64,000 nucleotides of DNA from Hyposmocoma kahamanoa (GCF_003589595.1 NW_020655550.1:782796-846795); one strand, 5' to 3'. Counted from the stretch's first letter, positions 47,241-60,159 are shown. Made by a program: numbers and translations. Notes: a model not told the origin generated them from the sequence alone.

Positions 47241-49375
47241 CAGAGTGTTTGTTCATGTTTACATATATCATGAAAAAATTATTCTTCTTAGCAAGTTACT
47301 GGAACAGATCGCATGCCAGTATTTTTTCCAGTCGAATTGTGTTGTTATTGACGTTAAAAGTATGTTAAGAATTTTATGGATAAGAATAATTAAATGTTCA
47401 GTACGTTATACACTTGGTTATCAGGAAGGCTTGATGAATCAGCCTTTGTTTTTGTTTCTCTATGCATCATTCTCAAATTGCTTCAATAGATATTAAAGAG
47501 TAAAAATCTTAAAGGTTCGTTTAATCATACAAAATTCTTTATTACAAGACAAACAATTGAAAAACACCCCGTAGAGGATGCCGCGTGGTCACAATGACGA
47601 CGTACTTAACAGTAACAGCAGGGAGGTCCTTCCAAAGGAGCCGGCATGACTCCCAAAATCACGTAGTCAGCCACCCCAATGTAAACAATAGACAAAAGCA
47701 CCGCGGGTTATTAGGCTAACCGATTATTATCGAGAGCCTCTTACTAGGAACGCAGACGGTACCGCTCAGGGTGCACTGGATTTGTCGGCTTTTTGGACTA
47801 AATAGGTCGTTCAGATCTAATCTCGCCCTCTCGGGTTGACGAGGTCACTATCTTTTGTTTCTGTAATGCTAATATGAGAACATAGTCCGTTTTATTACTT
47901 TGCATGTTGCTAACGACTTTAGTCCGTAGAACTAAAGATTAATATCGCACTTAGCTTGTGGAAATTATTACATCTCAATTTACGTTTCCATGGAATTTCG
48001 ACCTACATAGTTGAGGCAAACTAGAGCCGAAAATGTCTAGTATAATATTTTAATGGACCGAGTAATTAAAGTGGTAAAAAATTGCTAAATTTAGTTTGGT
48101 GAAGCAATTTATAAATTAAATTTGAATTTAACTTTCTGCTACATGGAATGTTTGCTAATGAAATAAATTGCTGGTTCAGTTTGCCAACGAACATTTGATA
48201 TAATTTCCAACATTTGACGCCACAGATGACATAATATAGCACTATAATTTTAAAGAGGTAGGCAACTTTTACAGTATTTCAAGATCTTTGTGAAATATTA
48301 TGTGTCTATATAATGGATCATTAATATGTATAAATTTTAGGCTCTTTTATTCCTTATATAAAACTTTATTTCAACAGTATGTACTCTTCAGATTCAGATT
48401 TTATTTCGACGCATTCGTCTAACCGTCGGCACGAACGTATTGAACCTTTCTTTCTATAACTTTACGAGGCATTGTATTGCACAGGTGGTCCAATTGACTT
48501 TGTAATCAATGTAATCCAAGCACCACCTACTATTAATAGTCCTATTATACCATTTATTTATCATTCCGCCTAGACTGAGGTTCTGTTATTAAATTCTGTA
48601 CGTTGAATGTGAACCACAAAATTAATTACTTCTTTCTCTACAAGTCATTACCGAAATTATTTCGTATAATCTATAATTTGGTATTAAGACTTGCGTTACC
48701 AATTTTTACTAAAGTGTTAAGATTATTTTCAAGCTTGTAATAGATTGTTCTCAATATTTATTTCCTTGCAACTCCCCCCAACCCTTTCTCATTTCTTTTT
48801 TCTGGACCATATTTTTGTAACGCTTAATCTTAAAGCCAGGCCGTTAGTTACAGGGTGAGTGAAGCAGACCTCACTTAGGATGCATTTTTTAACAACAGGG
48901 CTGTAGCTCCAAACATTTTCGACCGTATAATTTTATTTGTTGTAGCAAAATTGAAAGATTATAAAGCGTCTGTGTTCTGATTACAATCTATTAGCTTTTT
49001 GATTGAGCGCGATTCGAGGTTTGCAAAGGTTCGAGGAAATGGACCTCCTCTATACATAGACATAATCTACCTCCATTGATATGATGACTCAAGATAACGA
49101 TTTCAAGATTAGGTAGACATGCTTATGAATTTACTGATACAATAATTATCATAATGTGCCTCGTATAAACACATGTATATGAAAATATGTAGGCAGTGTT
49201 TGTGAGGCCGTTGCTACAATACGACTCAGGTCGACGCGGGAACGAAGATTCACCATGCACGCAGGTTTGCTGAATTGTAATTTCCGAAAATAGTTGAGCA
49301 TCTAAGTATCTTTATTTCTTGTGGATGTATATTCGCTATTAGTACATGTAGACTTTTTAAACTAGATTATTAATT
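47241..49375. other. Intergenic sequence with one GC-richer block
   Basis: Positions 47565-47835 are GC-richer than the surroundings and read like an old retroposon 3' end on the minus strand (GGAGTCATGCCGGCTCCTTT, with AATAAAG near 47540). Not classified. The rest is featureless. Confidence 0.3.
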
Positions 49376-50220
49376 TGTAGAGCAGCCCTAGCGCCGGTCG
49401 CGGGGTCGATGGGCGTGGAGTGCAGATGGCGCGATTGCGGCCGATGCGTCCGTCCTGTTTACCTGACGCTGCCCGGGCTCGCGCTCGCTCAGCAAATACG
49501 ACAACCTCTGGCTAAACTAGAGCGAAAATCTCCCTTTGTATATTTACTGCTAAATAATTAGGAGTCAGCCTTTGGATTGCTCTCGATTTACCAAACAAAA
49601 CACATCTTTGACGTTTGCAAAGATTTAAATTTGGCGAAAATGTACTTTTTCCTACTATTACGTGTATATGTATTTTCCTAACTCTAAACATAGGTAAATA
49701 ATTGCGACAGAAAAATCAGCTTCATCAGTTTAATGAACCCACAGCCGAGCTGGACATGGCGAGAGAGATAGTGAAAAGCTTCAGGTTAAGTTTAATGTTC
49801 TGACTCTATTACAAACAACCGCTGAAAAACTTAGGCGCCGGATTAATAAAATTACGACTAGCAATTAAATTGTTTTTTAACGTAGTAAAAGACAAGAATT
49901 GTTTTTCTTCATAAAATTCTTTGATCTTCAATAATTTATGTTAGAAAATGCCTCAATTGTTTTTCCGTCTCAATTGTTTTTATTAATAGAGTTCAAAATG
50001 TTTCGAGTCAAATTTGTCCTTGACCTGTGCAATACACCTGTTTGGAGGGCGACCCCAAATCGCGTAATCGCCACAAGCGAGCGGACGCGGGAGCGAGCGG
50101 GTTGAGCGGAGGCGGGGGCGGGGGCGAGTGCCCGTGATTTAATGCCCCGCTCGCTAATTATGGCTTGTTCAAATTGTAGCTTTCTCACGGACCGCGAGGC
50201 CCGCTTGCATCGCATACCAT
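49376..50220. promoter_or_regulatory. Two GC-rich islands, possible regulatory elements
   Basis: Islands at 49381-49500 (GCGCGATTGCGGCCGATGCG) and 50040-50215 (GCGGAGGCGGGGGCGGGGGC) stand out from AT-rich DNA. The open frame over the second has no recognisable protein. Possibly conserved non-coding elements upstream of dysfusion or Kaz-E; unproven. Confidence 0.25.
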
Positions 50221-51247
50221 TTTTTTGCTCATATTGTCTGTTAACGATTCTTAATCTTGCTCTATTATGCTTTTATTGACAAACACTAGTTAAGTTTAAC
50301 AAACAATATGTAACATTATTGTCATGCAAGGTAAGGACGTAAGGACTATTTTTTTTTTCAATTTAAATCAGATTTTGAAACGAATGAATTCGTTTATATA
50401 ATTTTTATTAATTACTACATCGAAATATTAACATATATTCTTGTTTGCGTACATAGCAAGCTTCTACATTAACTGCACTAAGTGAAGTTTTCTTTTATTT
50501 AAACCAAGATTAATTCTCTGGTTTTTGCGTTACCACCGTATCAAGATGCGCCCGATGCCCGGTGTACGTTACTGCAATCGCCATACTTATTCTGTCTGCC
50601 TCAACCTGTTACCCGGTCAACCTTCGATTGTTTGCCTCTCTTTTGCACAAGCTCAATTCATTATACAACTATCTTCCTTCTTCAATCGCGGGTCAGGCTG
50701 GAGTACATTACCGTAATGATACTTAAACACATATTTAAGTAAAGATTTTTTTGCGTAAAAAGTTACGCGTCTGAGACTTGTACACTTGTAGAGCTCGTAA
50801 ATACTTTGTATGCGGTACATTTGTAGCTTTATGTGTAATATTAATTTATTTGTCCTTATATTTTATAGTAGGACACCCGGGTTGATCATCAACGTGATTG
50901 TATACTGAAAAAATATAATGTAATTTTTATATAGATTTGGATAAACTAGCTAACTGGTTAAAAATAATGTGTCACAATATTTTTGTCACGCATCCATTCA
51001 TAAAGCACAGATTGGTTTTTAAAACCCTAGTCTGTTCTCATATATGTGACACAAAACTGACACAATTAACAACTTAATTGTGTTCGAGACTCTTAGACAA
51101 AATAGCATTTTAATGGCGTACTATATGTTAGTGCTATAAAATTATATTCATATACATTGACTTACAATTATATGGACGTCGGGTCCGCGCTAAAAAGTGT
51201 CCGAACTTATAGGGCGTTAAAATCGTATACAGAGCGTCATTCACGCT
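50221..51247. other. Intergenic sequence downstream of Kaz-E
   Basis: No gene recognised. TTTATT at 50845-50850 is a possible polyadenylation hexamer for Kaz-E on the minus strand. Confidence 0.3.
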
Positions 51248-52230
51248 CTAGTCTTCATTTGTTCGACTGACAGCGAAGCAAGCAAAATTAGACAGTACTG
51301 CGATGACATTACAATTTGAATTCAACGTTTTAGCTTTTTCATATTCCTTGACATGTCACTACGTTTAAATAGGTTGACTTGGGACATTTTTTTCGTGTTT
51401 TTTGTATTAGACCCGTCGTCCATTTATTTGTAAGTCAATGTTCATATATAAAACAATTTTAAAAGCTACAACGTTTTCTCACCATTAGAAGTATCGCATG
51501 CGAATTCTAAAAGGTCGCACAAGTCCAGAAAAGTTCTAGATTGTTCGCCCATCTTTCCACAAATTGGTACCGTGTCGTGGACACACGTTTCTGCAAGGTA
51601 ACAATACTGATCTATTTTATTCTGAAACAATAAACAGGATGATTAATTTAACGATACAATCAATATTATTCTATTATTATTGATTGGTCAATTTCGCTAT
51701 CATAAGGCCAACCAACTTCCAAAAACCCAAAGAAAGGAATAGTACATAGAAAACATAAAAAGGTTTTATATAAATAGATAAAGTTGTGTCCCTCGGCAGA
51801 CTACTCAAAGTTCTGGCAGTCTGTAATACTCTTATGTATGGAGCAAGGTAGCTGATCCGCTGAAACCGAACCATCGGTTCTACTTAGTTTATTTTTTAAA
51901 CACAGTTTTTTTAAATATGTCTGAAAGAATAAATGTACACGCGTACCTCTGGAGTCGGTAGATTATCAGGAATATGACTACATATCGGAATAACAAAAGT
52001 GAAAATCCACGCACCTAAAAAGAGAAAACAGTATAAAAAGTGGACGCAGGTGATTAAAATCAAAATGCAAACACATATTTCAACACTTTTAGTTTTCTTT
52101 TAAACTATCCACATAATTTTTAGATTTTTTTTTAAATTTTTTCTGGTGAACACTCCCTATAATTAAGATATATTTGATATTTTGACAAATAATATATTTT
52201 CTTACAACAAAAGAGCAGTCGCCGCGACAT
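51248..52230 (-). CDS. Kaz-E: small secreted Kazal-domain protein, four exons
   Basis: Exons in transcript order are 52230-52206, 52014-51947, 51621-51483 and 51297-51248 (25+68+139+50 nt = 93 aa). Introns are GT-AG with phases 1, 0, 1. The signal peptide MSRRLLFCCAWIFTFVIPIC spans exons 1 and 2. The mature part has six cysteines, C38, C44, C52, C66, C73 and C84, spaced x5, x7, x13, x6, x10. CVHDTVPICG matches the Kazal C-x7-C-G core, and F62-L-D-L-C fits the F/Y-x-N-x-C element. The last cysteine is in exon 4, which stops nine residues later. This is the clearest Kazal domain of the family and explains the more diverged members. Kazal domains usually inhibit serine proteases, but some have other roles, and the reactive-site residue after C44 cannot be judged here. 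Divergent from Kaz-C. Confidence 0.85.
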
Positions 52231-52765
52231 GACGCCGTAGTATTTACGAGGTCTTATACATTTTGATAGTATAGTTGTTACATCATTAGCGTAGTGTTTA
52301 TTCCCATGTGGTATAATTTTGCCAAACATCAGGAGTTCACAACATAACGTTTAGAAGTATATTTGAGTTACAGTTACATATCGTCTAGTACTTTCACATG
52401 TTACTTACTCTATCAATAAGAAGGTTTAGTTTGCTTTAGAAACCTGTCGTCATTGGGACAATTGGCTAAAGTTAGCGACGTAGATACTTTAATATTCTGA
52501 AGTATAATAATTGGATACCTCTATACATCTAGTATCTCTAGAATTTTAGAATCATAAAGCATGGCAACAAAAGATCGAATTATTTAATATCCATGAAGTT
52601 GACTACCGCTGCTTGTGGTTTACTGCACCAGATAGTTTTCGTAGTACTTGTACGCTAAACTAAATTTCCTTCGAGTTGAATAAAGTTTTGATTTTGCAAA
52701 GTAAACAAGGATGGTGAAGTCGTAAACTAGTCTGTTTCTACATGTTGGATCTACCGCCCGTCACT
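52231..52765. promoter_or_regulatory. Shared upstream region of the Kaz-E/Kaz-C pair
   Basis: Only 535 bp separate the two divergent start codons, so promoters and 5' UTRs of both genes must lie here or overlap. No TATA box or binding site can be named with confidence. Confidence 0.45.
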
Positions 52766-55298
52766 ATGATATTCAGACGGGTATACACCAGTAAGTTTTT
52801 GCTTATGACATACTGTCCTCGTAGCATGGCTGTTGCGATATGTATATCAACATCCGTCTAAAGTTAAATTACCTGAAAACATTCTTCAGCAGGGATCATG
52901 CTAATATTTTCAACTGTTGTGTCTGCAGTCGCAAAGTGGAAACGATTTGAAATAAAAATTTTAGTGGAGAAATGTAACGCTGTGTAATGTATAGATTTTC
53001 GGCGTTAAGGTCTTTTTTCCTGAAATGTTTTTTCATGTAATTTTTCAGGTCTTATTGTTATCGGGCTTGCAACAGAAGTATGGTCACACGTTGAAATAGA
53101 AGCTGAAGATTACTTCTTCCCCCTAGAGCCGGTAAGATATTATTTACCATTGAATGCAGTAATGCACGGAATCTTCAGCATTATAACAAAATATTAGAAA
53201 TTTTCAAAATATGTTTATCATAACACATTCATAGAATGTTGAACAACATCGATTTTTATTAGCTGGGTATTTAGGTACATGGCAAACCCTTGAAATTCTA
53301 GCATTAATATTGACTTTTGAGCGAAATATTAGAGCAGTTAGTAGAATTTTATAATTTGATTCCATCCTCACCGGTCTTCTTTCGGTTTACTAGAAGTCCG
53401 GAATACTTTGACTTGGCACCCATTTGCATGAAGCACTTTGTTTCATCATTTCTATGGGATACACTACTGAAATCTATGCTTCCCAAATGCTACAATATAG
53501 GGCTATCCGAATGCGGAACAATCGACCACATGGTTGTTTAACATCAGGTAAAGTAGTGGTCAAACTTCTGAGTGCTTTTCATCAAAAAAAAATAAGTTCC
53601 TTTTTTAAAGAAATTTAATGAGGACGAAGAAATTATTTCAATTACACGTCGACGGTTCCAATCTAAAGTTAATCTTCAGAAATAAATAAATAAGAATAAG
53701 TAATTGGTTGACATTGTGTCTAGAAAGATATTCGTAATGCGAGTCTTCGCGTTGTAAAGTTTATCTGTCATAATATAATCTCAGTACAGAGTACTAAAAA
53801 AAACCGACCTCAAAAGTCATTCACCCCTAGTTTACCACCCTTAAAGGTGGAATATTTTCTTCAAATGTAAATGACACCACATCTGATCTCTTTCCAACAA
53901 AAAAAGAATCATCAAAATCAGTTCATAAGTCATTCGTAAGAGATATCGCGTAACATATTTACAAAAAAAACATACAGTCGTATTGAGAACCTGCTCCTTT
54001 TTTGAAATCGGTTAATAAAATGCAACATTGCATAAAACTATGTAGTAACAGTAATAATGAAATGTATAAATAAATAAAGACAATGGAAAACCAGATGATA
54101 AAGAGTTATAGGCATACATAGGTATACTACTTCAATTAAGCAAATTGTACGTGTTTTAGAGGATTTCGAAATATCGAATAATTTATTTTGGTTTCCCATA
54201 CAAATTTTCAGTTCACAGGATACATATTGTATTTCATTAGGCGTTAGAGCTTTCGATGTGACCATAATACGCACCTTTCCCTCTAAGTCCTAACCAACTT
54301 AAATTGGGGACAGGTTATCAATTTCTGCAAGATGGCGGATCAATGCCAACACGACTTCGTCCCGATCTGCGGGCAGGATTCCCTCGGTATCACCAGGATG
54401 TTCAACGACGTCTGTGACCTTTATGAATACAACTGCGATGATAAAAAACGTAAATATTTTATCTATACAACCCAAAACATTGGCTAAATGAGTAATGAAA
54501 TTGTAACGTGACACATTTCAATTGAGTGTGAGATAAATTCCAATATTTTACAATTTTTTTAGAATAAGTAGGACAAAAAGAACATGCATTTTTTATTATT
54601 ATTTAATCATTGTAGTATAATTTTTACATTCTTTGATGTGTGACGCCATTGTAACATGTCAAGTCTGAATTGAATATAAGAAAAATCCTGAAATCACATT
54701 GTAAAGTGGTTTACATACAGCTATTGCGTCTTTTCATCATCATCAACGCATCTGTACGTCCTACTGCTGGTCACGGATCTCCTCTTCGTCCGCCATCCTG
54801 GCCCAATGCGGCAATGTTTTCCAAGGTTTGTGAATGTTCTCGTGGTGCAAGTTTCATCACGCCAAGCTCATGGTAGATTTAAAATTAATTTTCGCACATA
54901 ATTTTCGAATAATCAGAGGTGCGAGTCCGGATTCGAACCCACAGTCTCTGTTTGAGAGGCGGTAAGTCAAATTATTAGGCTACCACGGCTTTCGACTGCA
55001 TCTTTTCGTGTCGCTTTTATTGTGCACGTCTATAGATTTAATTTTTTTTCTACATTAACAGCAGTGATACGCTTGGATGCACCCAGCTAGAACTATCGAC
55101 ACAAGGACGAACATTGTGGTACAACTTGCAAGAGACATGTTCAGCTATTTGCTTAGGCTGATAATGATGATGTTAATGACAAAATGTAACTCTTGCCGGT
55201 TCATTATTATGTTTGCAGAATACCGACATGTCAAAATGGATGTATGCAAATACGAAGTAGCAGCTGCCGAGCGACTGGGTGACGACGGCACTAGATAG
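52766..55298 (+). CDS. Kaz-C: small secreted Kazal-like protein lacking one cysteine
   Basis: Exons 52766-52790, 53049-53131, 54332-54449 and 55219-55298 (25+83+118+80 nt = 101 aa), introns GT-AG with phases 1, 0, 1. The signal peptide MIFRRVYTSLIVIGLATEVW is split over exons 1 and 2; exon 1 has the same 25-nt coding length as Kaz-E and a consensus donor (A|GTAAGT). An in-frame ATG at 52742 would add eight residues. An acidic stretch (HVEIEAEDY) precedes the domain. CQHDFVPICG and F60-N-D-V-C ... Y-N-C are strongly Kazal-like. Cysteines are C41, C49, C64, C71 and C85. The first family cysteine is missing, leaving an odd number, so the C1-C5 disulfide expected in Kazal domains cannot form. A SINE and a repeat copy lie in its introns. 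Confidence 0.83.
53317..53618 (+). pseudogene. Possible decayed Kaz exon inside Kaz-C intron 2
   Basis: One frame reads EYFDLAPICMKHF, like the F-x-P-I-C-G core of Kaz-C. A +1 frame overlapping it continues MGYTTEIYASQMLQYRAIRM, in the place of the F-x-N-x-C element. A frameshift and cysteine losses would make it a dead duplicate of exon 3. Alignment by eye only. Confidence 0.3.
53775..54015 (+). repeat. Interspersed repeat, copy 4
   Basis: ATAATCTCAGTACAGAGTAC at its start, AAAGAATCATCAAAATCAGT inside and CTCCTTTTTTGAAATCGGTT at its end match copy 1 in the same orientation. In Kaz-C intron 2. Confidence 0.65.
54735..54990 (-). mobile_element. tRNA-derived SINE with (ATG)n tail
   Basis: Minus-strand AGCCGTGGTAGCCTAATAAT head and GGGTTCGAATCCGGACTCGC B box, ending in a (CAT)n tract at 54735-54747 on the plus strand. 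Same family as 8297-8575. In Kaz-C intron 3. Confidence 0.7.
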
Positions 55299-55544
55299 GA
55301 CTTGTAGTGTAATTTTTGTTTTTAATTAAATTACTAAGTCCAGGTATTTCATTTCAAAATATTCCTACCTATTGCAATGGCGTAGGTAAGTACAGTTCCC
55401 TACATATATTTTACTAACGAAAACAGTGATGTGAAAATTTGGTAAACTCGTAAAAATATTTATAAATGCAAGATAACTCTATAACTTGGTACTGTAAAAA
55501 TAGACTTTCCAATGTTTCACCCACATATTATTATTTTATAAACA

Positions 55545-55550
55545 AATAAA
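55545..55550 (+). terminator. Candidate polyadenylation signal for Kaz-C
   Basis: AATAAA about 250 bp after the Kaz-C stop codon. Confidence 0.3.
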
Positions 55551-57175
55551 TTTTAGAACAACATCACATATGTTGCTCTAATCCCAAAGTAAGTAACTAA
55601 AAACTTGTGTTATGGAAATCGAAAACAACGACGGTACTACAAACACTCAGACCCGAGACTATATACAAAAGGCCGGGGATTGAATAAGAGACGTTAGAGA
55701 TGGTGACACCATGAAAACCGCTGTACAATCCATTCGCAAATTTGTGCAATCAATAATAAAAAAAAAGTATAATTAAATGAACATTCACATTCACTCATAG
55801 ACAAATTACTCAAATGTGGTTGTAACTCAGAGGATGAAAAAAAAAGTAAATTATATGATACGTAAGTGTCATTATTTGGAAAGCCACAAAAATTCAATTT
55901 AGTTAGAAAATCTGAGCCATACTAATGTTTGTGGCATCTTTTAATGATTAACAAAGATTTTAGTTATTATTCATTCCTACGTTCTTTGACTATAGAGTAC
56001 ACAATTAAAATGACACTCTACAGCGACTGAACACAAACATATTCGGTAAGCCCTGTGCGAAATCACATACGAGTACATCACTGTTACACATTCCCTGAAT
56101 TATTTAAACAAATATGTTACGTAGAATCTAGTTTGCGCATGTAAAACATCAATATTGGCAATACGTGTTTGGTTTGTCAAATTACGTTCCGTAAACAAGC
56201 ACAATTTTCCACGAATTTCAAAATATATTGTAATGTATTTTGTTTGCGTTCGTCTCCCTTTACATTATTACCATTTAAAAAATGAGTTTTTTAAGAGTGG
56301 TTTTAAAGTAGAAGTACTATCATGATACGAAGGGTACATGGCGTGGAGCAATAAAACGCTGTAGTGTATTTCAGGCCTAATACAATTTTGTCGGTTTTGT
56401 TACACATATATCCAAATACAACTACGCTAATTCTAAACCTATCAAACTCAATATCCCGCAGCCGATGTTGTAGCTTCATCTTATAGGCTCTGCTCGCAAC
56501 AGAAGGACGACGAGCAGCGCGGACATTGTTGTATACTAGGGCTTCTTTGACAATCGCATCTAAAGTGGTTCATGTGACAGCAGATTTTATAAATCTGAAT
56601 ACTACTACTAGTTCTCGAGAAGAAAATATTGTACTTTCGAAGTATTTCTGTATATTTTTTGTACTTTAGTTATTTATTATTGAAATGTGATGCATTTCTA
56701 AATTAATTATTAACTAATTCTCAGTTTTTTGTAGTAATTACTGATTAACGGTGTTGGTGACACCATCATTACATATTTACTGTAAAAAAAATCATAATTA
56801 GTTATGTTTTAATTGTGTGTGCTGTTGTTTGTTGACACAAATAAATTGAAAAAAGAATTCCTTATTTTTAATTAATTTATTATTTAACCTAAAGACTGCA
56901 AAATAATACAATCATGATACCAATAATAACATTCTGTGTTACTTAATAATCATTTCACTATTATTTAATTTTGTATGAAAACATGCTTACATATTTATTA
57001 TTTTTATTTAGTAATTGTAAATTATGTACATTGCCTGTTCTCTACTACCTATTTAAAAAAAATACAAAAAGCTTAAGGACATAATCAGTCCAATGTATGC
57101 TTTTAATTAAACACTTTTAAGTTTTTGCTTTCACTTTACAAATGCAACGTGATCCCTATTATCGACTAGCTGCTA
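55551..57175. other. AT-rich intergenic sequence
   Basis: No gene, RNA or classified repeat recognised. Confidence 0.35.
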
Positions 57176-57850
57176 CGTAGTAACGCGCAATAGCTTGTTC
57201 ATGCGTCTTCATAAAGATAATACCAAAGCGCGCGCGCTGGTTCCATTACACGACGCGATACAATGGCCAATTAATAACCTGGCCGATATCGCTCGCACCG
57301 TGCGTTAACGGCATGTTGAAGGGAGCCACTCATTGTTTGGATAGATCACTTTTGAGCAGTTAATTGAAAGCCTTAAATGGCAAATTGGAGGGAAAATTGT
57401 GATAGTGCATTCTGCCAGTATATTTGTATATTGCGTAGTAAGTAGTTCCTCTAAGTGATTGACAATTCAGTAAGAATAGTTTCTACTTATAGGAACAATT
57501 AGAGTATTGACATAATTAATTATAGCTTAATTAAACCTTTTAAACGTCGATGTTAATTGAGTAACGGTTGAAATAATTTAAATCAAAAGTGGAGTAATTA
57601 ATTAATGACACTTTCAAAATAATTGAAACTTTAACATTTGTTATGGAAAGATTTAAAATTATTTCCCAATAACTGCAAACTGCATTAAACATCCATGGAC
57701 CTCCCAGAGAGTTCACAACTAACGATCGTCCGGGCCATGACATATTGTCGGTCGGGCAGACTATCGCGTCGCCTAAATTGTGCGCCGATTTGCCCACTAC
57801 TCGTGCGATTAATTTGTTATTGAGCATCGCTATTGACTTTACGGCTGGTT
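57176..57850. promoter_or_regulatory. GC-richer islands, possible regulatory DNA
   Basis: 57180-57320 (AAGCGCGCGCGCTGGTTCC) and 57690-57830 stand out in composition. Open frames here carry no known domain. Function is inference only. Confidence 0.2.
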
Positions 57851-60158
57851 GTTAAGATATAGAAGTCGTCGTGATTGTGTTTGAAGTCTTTGCGATAAAC
57901 TTGCGCGAGTCTCACTTTGAGAAAGATTTGTATAGAGCAGGAATCCTGTTATATTGTTCGAAAGTGTTCTTTGTTATTATTCTTATAATCATTACAATGT
58001 TGATATATGACTTATTTTTGACTAATCGTGACACCAAATCGACTTGAATTCATCCTCAACCAAAGCGACTGTTTTATAGTTATGTCGTAAAAGTTCGGAC
58101 CAGAAACTTCCAATGAATTTATTTTAATCAGGTAAGTAAGGGAATTTGATGGATTTTTAATTTTACGATATATTTCGTGCGCCACATTTAAAATTCTTTG
58201 TTGGAAATTGTACCGGAATATTTATATAGATTTCAAACTTGCTATTAAAAATATTATACTTTCTATAGCATAATGCATGACTGAGTGTACATAAAAATAT
58301 AAACCTGAATACACATAGATAAATATAGAGATAAAACAATCAGGAATCCAATGTTCTGTAGCTATAATAATTAAGTATAGTTTCAAAATACTGCGTGGTC
58401 TAACAGCTGCTTCAACCAACCAACTCAAAAAGAAGTAAAGTGGATCATACCTTTTACAACGGAGCAGAGTTTGTTTGAATTCCGAGTTCTGGTACAATTT
58501 CCAGTTCGGTGTATGTCCAAAGGAGAGCGCGCAGAAGACGCGCGTGCGCACCCGCCGTTCCTATTACCGGATAAGTGATAATGTGACTAGAGGAAAAGCC
58601 GAATTTTGACTTGCACACGCTTTAAGGTGACACCAGTCTTAACAATAATATGTTAAATGATCTATTTACCTGTAGAAAAATTGTCGCATTTCGTCTTATG
58701 ATGTATTTCATGTGAAGGATGACAACAATAAGATGTCATCTGACTGTATATTTTGTGGTGTTTGGTAAATTAACACAAATAGTCCATGACTCGTGCTGCT
58801 TCACATTTATAAATATTTGCGTGTCAAGTAGGAGGTTACCACAAAAATGTAACACATTATATTTGTAATATGTAACCTGCTTATGCTAGACAGGCAACCG
58901 TCCATTATACGAAAATTACACTAAGATACTTTTACCACGTTTTCAGCTGACGCTAATTCTACAAGTTAATGGTTATCTTAATCGTGTAGCTGATGTTTGA
59001 GGTTTTTTATAGGAAATTATTTGCGGACGCAATCAGTTGTAATGGGAAGTAAACTTCCTAAAGGCCGTCTACAAGTATTTGAATACTGACGAAGACAACT
59101 AAAGTTGTTTATTTCTAAACAATTGATTTGGGCTTTTCGTTTAAGTTCCGCATATTTATTTTCACGAGTGTTACGAATTTATTAAAATATACTTAATGGT
59201 TTATATTTTTTTTGCAATAAGTTTTATGCTTTTTAAATGCAGCTAATAAGTAGTTTATTGTAAAGTAATTTACTAATTTACTTTACTAATTGAAGCTAAC
59301 TAATTAATGCAAAATTCTTTGATAAGTGTGTTAAAAAAATTTGCTGATTTTGTTTATTTTACTTTTATTCCCGTACAAGTCGAAGATCTTACGTATTGTA
59401 CCAAATGGCATCACTGGGCGCTAGCTGCGGTAACCAATAACAGATCGCGTAAATACCACAGTCGCCTTGTTAACCCAAAAAGTTAACAAGGATCGGGTAG
59501 CACTTAGCCAGGGCCCGCTAACTCGGTGGACAAAGCTAGTATCTGTTTACCACGCCTAGTTGCAGGTTAAGTGAGCTAATTGATCATAGAATGTCGGTGC
59601 AGACAGCTGCTACTTCGGTCTTGTTTGTTTTACAAAAAGTTGATGTTTCAAGGTTAGTTCCATAATCTTCATTCATTGGTACGACTTACGAAAACCAACT
59701 ATACTAAAAAAGTAAAACTACGAAATTTGCAAAAATAAGTATCTAAGCTTTTATTTGCAATTAAATGTATTAAATTGTTATGTTTACATGAAATACACGG
59801 ATGACGCATTTATCTCGGATAGTCCCACGGATTGACGCTCGTTACTTCTAAGTTCACGTAATTAAAGGTACAGCTGAAATAAATAAATGTATTAGACGAG
59901 TGAGTTACGATGCCTCGCGGAGTCCTGCTAATAAAATAAATGAAGAGCCGGCGTTCGACTCCAGTGTCGTGGTATTATGTCAAACACGCATAACTTTCTT
60001 ATCTTAACTTTTTCGAAACATATTTGCATATATAAGTGGTAAATAATTACCGTAAATTCTACATGACTACATAATACAGAATACAAAGACAGTGCTACCT
60101 GTAAAAATCGATCATATTTCATATTTGTTAAAGAAAATAAATCTGGAATCGATAGTCG
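57851..60158. other. Gene-free stretch with a small hairpin
   Basis: Perfect inverted repeat CCTTGTTAAC (59465-59474) and GTTAACAAGG (59482-59491). The minus-strand open frame at 58222-58551 is hydrophobic at its end but has no recognised family or splice partners. Confidence 0.35.
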
Positions 60159-60159
60159 G

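Noticed and set aside
49970..50215. 81-codon minus frame rich in Ala, Arg and Ser
   Set aside because: Explained by the GC-rich island; no conserved motif.
52593..52617. MKLTTAAC frame as exon 1 of Kaz-C
   Set aside because: The required donor GTTTAC is poor. The exon at 52766-52790 has a consensus GTAAGT donor and matches Kaz-E exon 1 in length and phase.
58222..58551. 109-codon minus frame
   Set aside because: Longest frame in its region, but no known domain, no plausible splice sites and AT-driven hydrophobic content.
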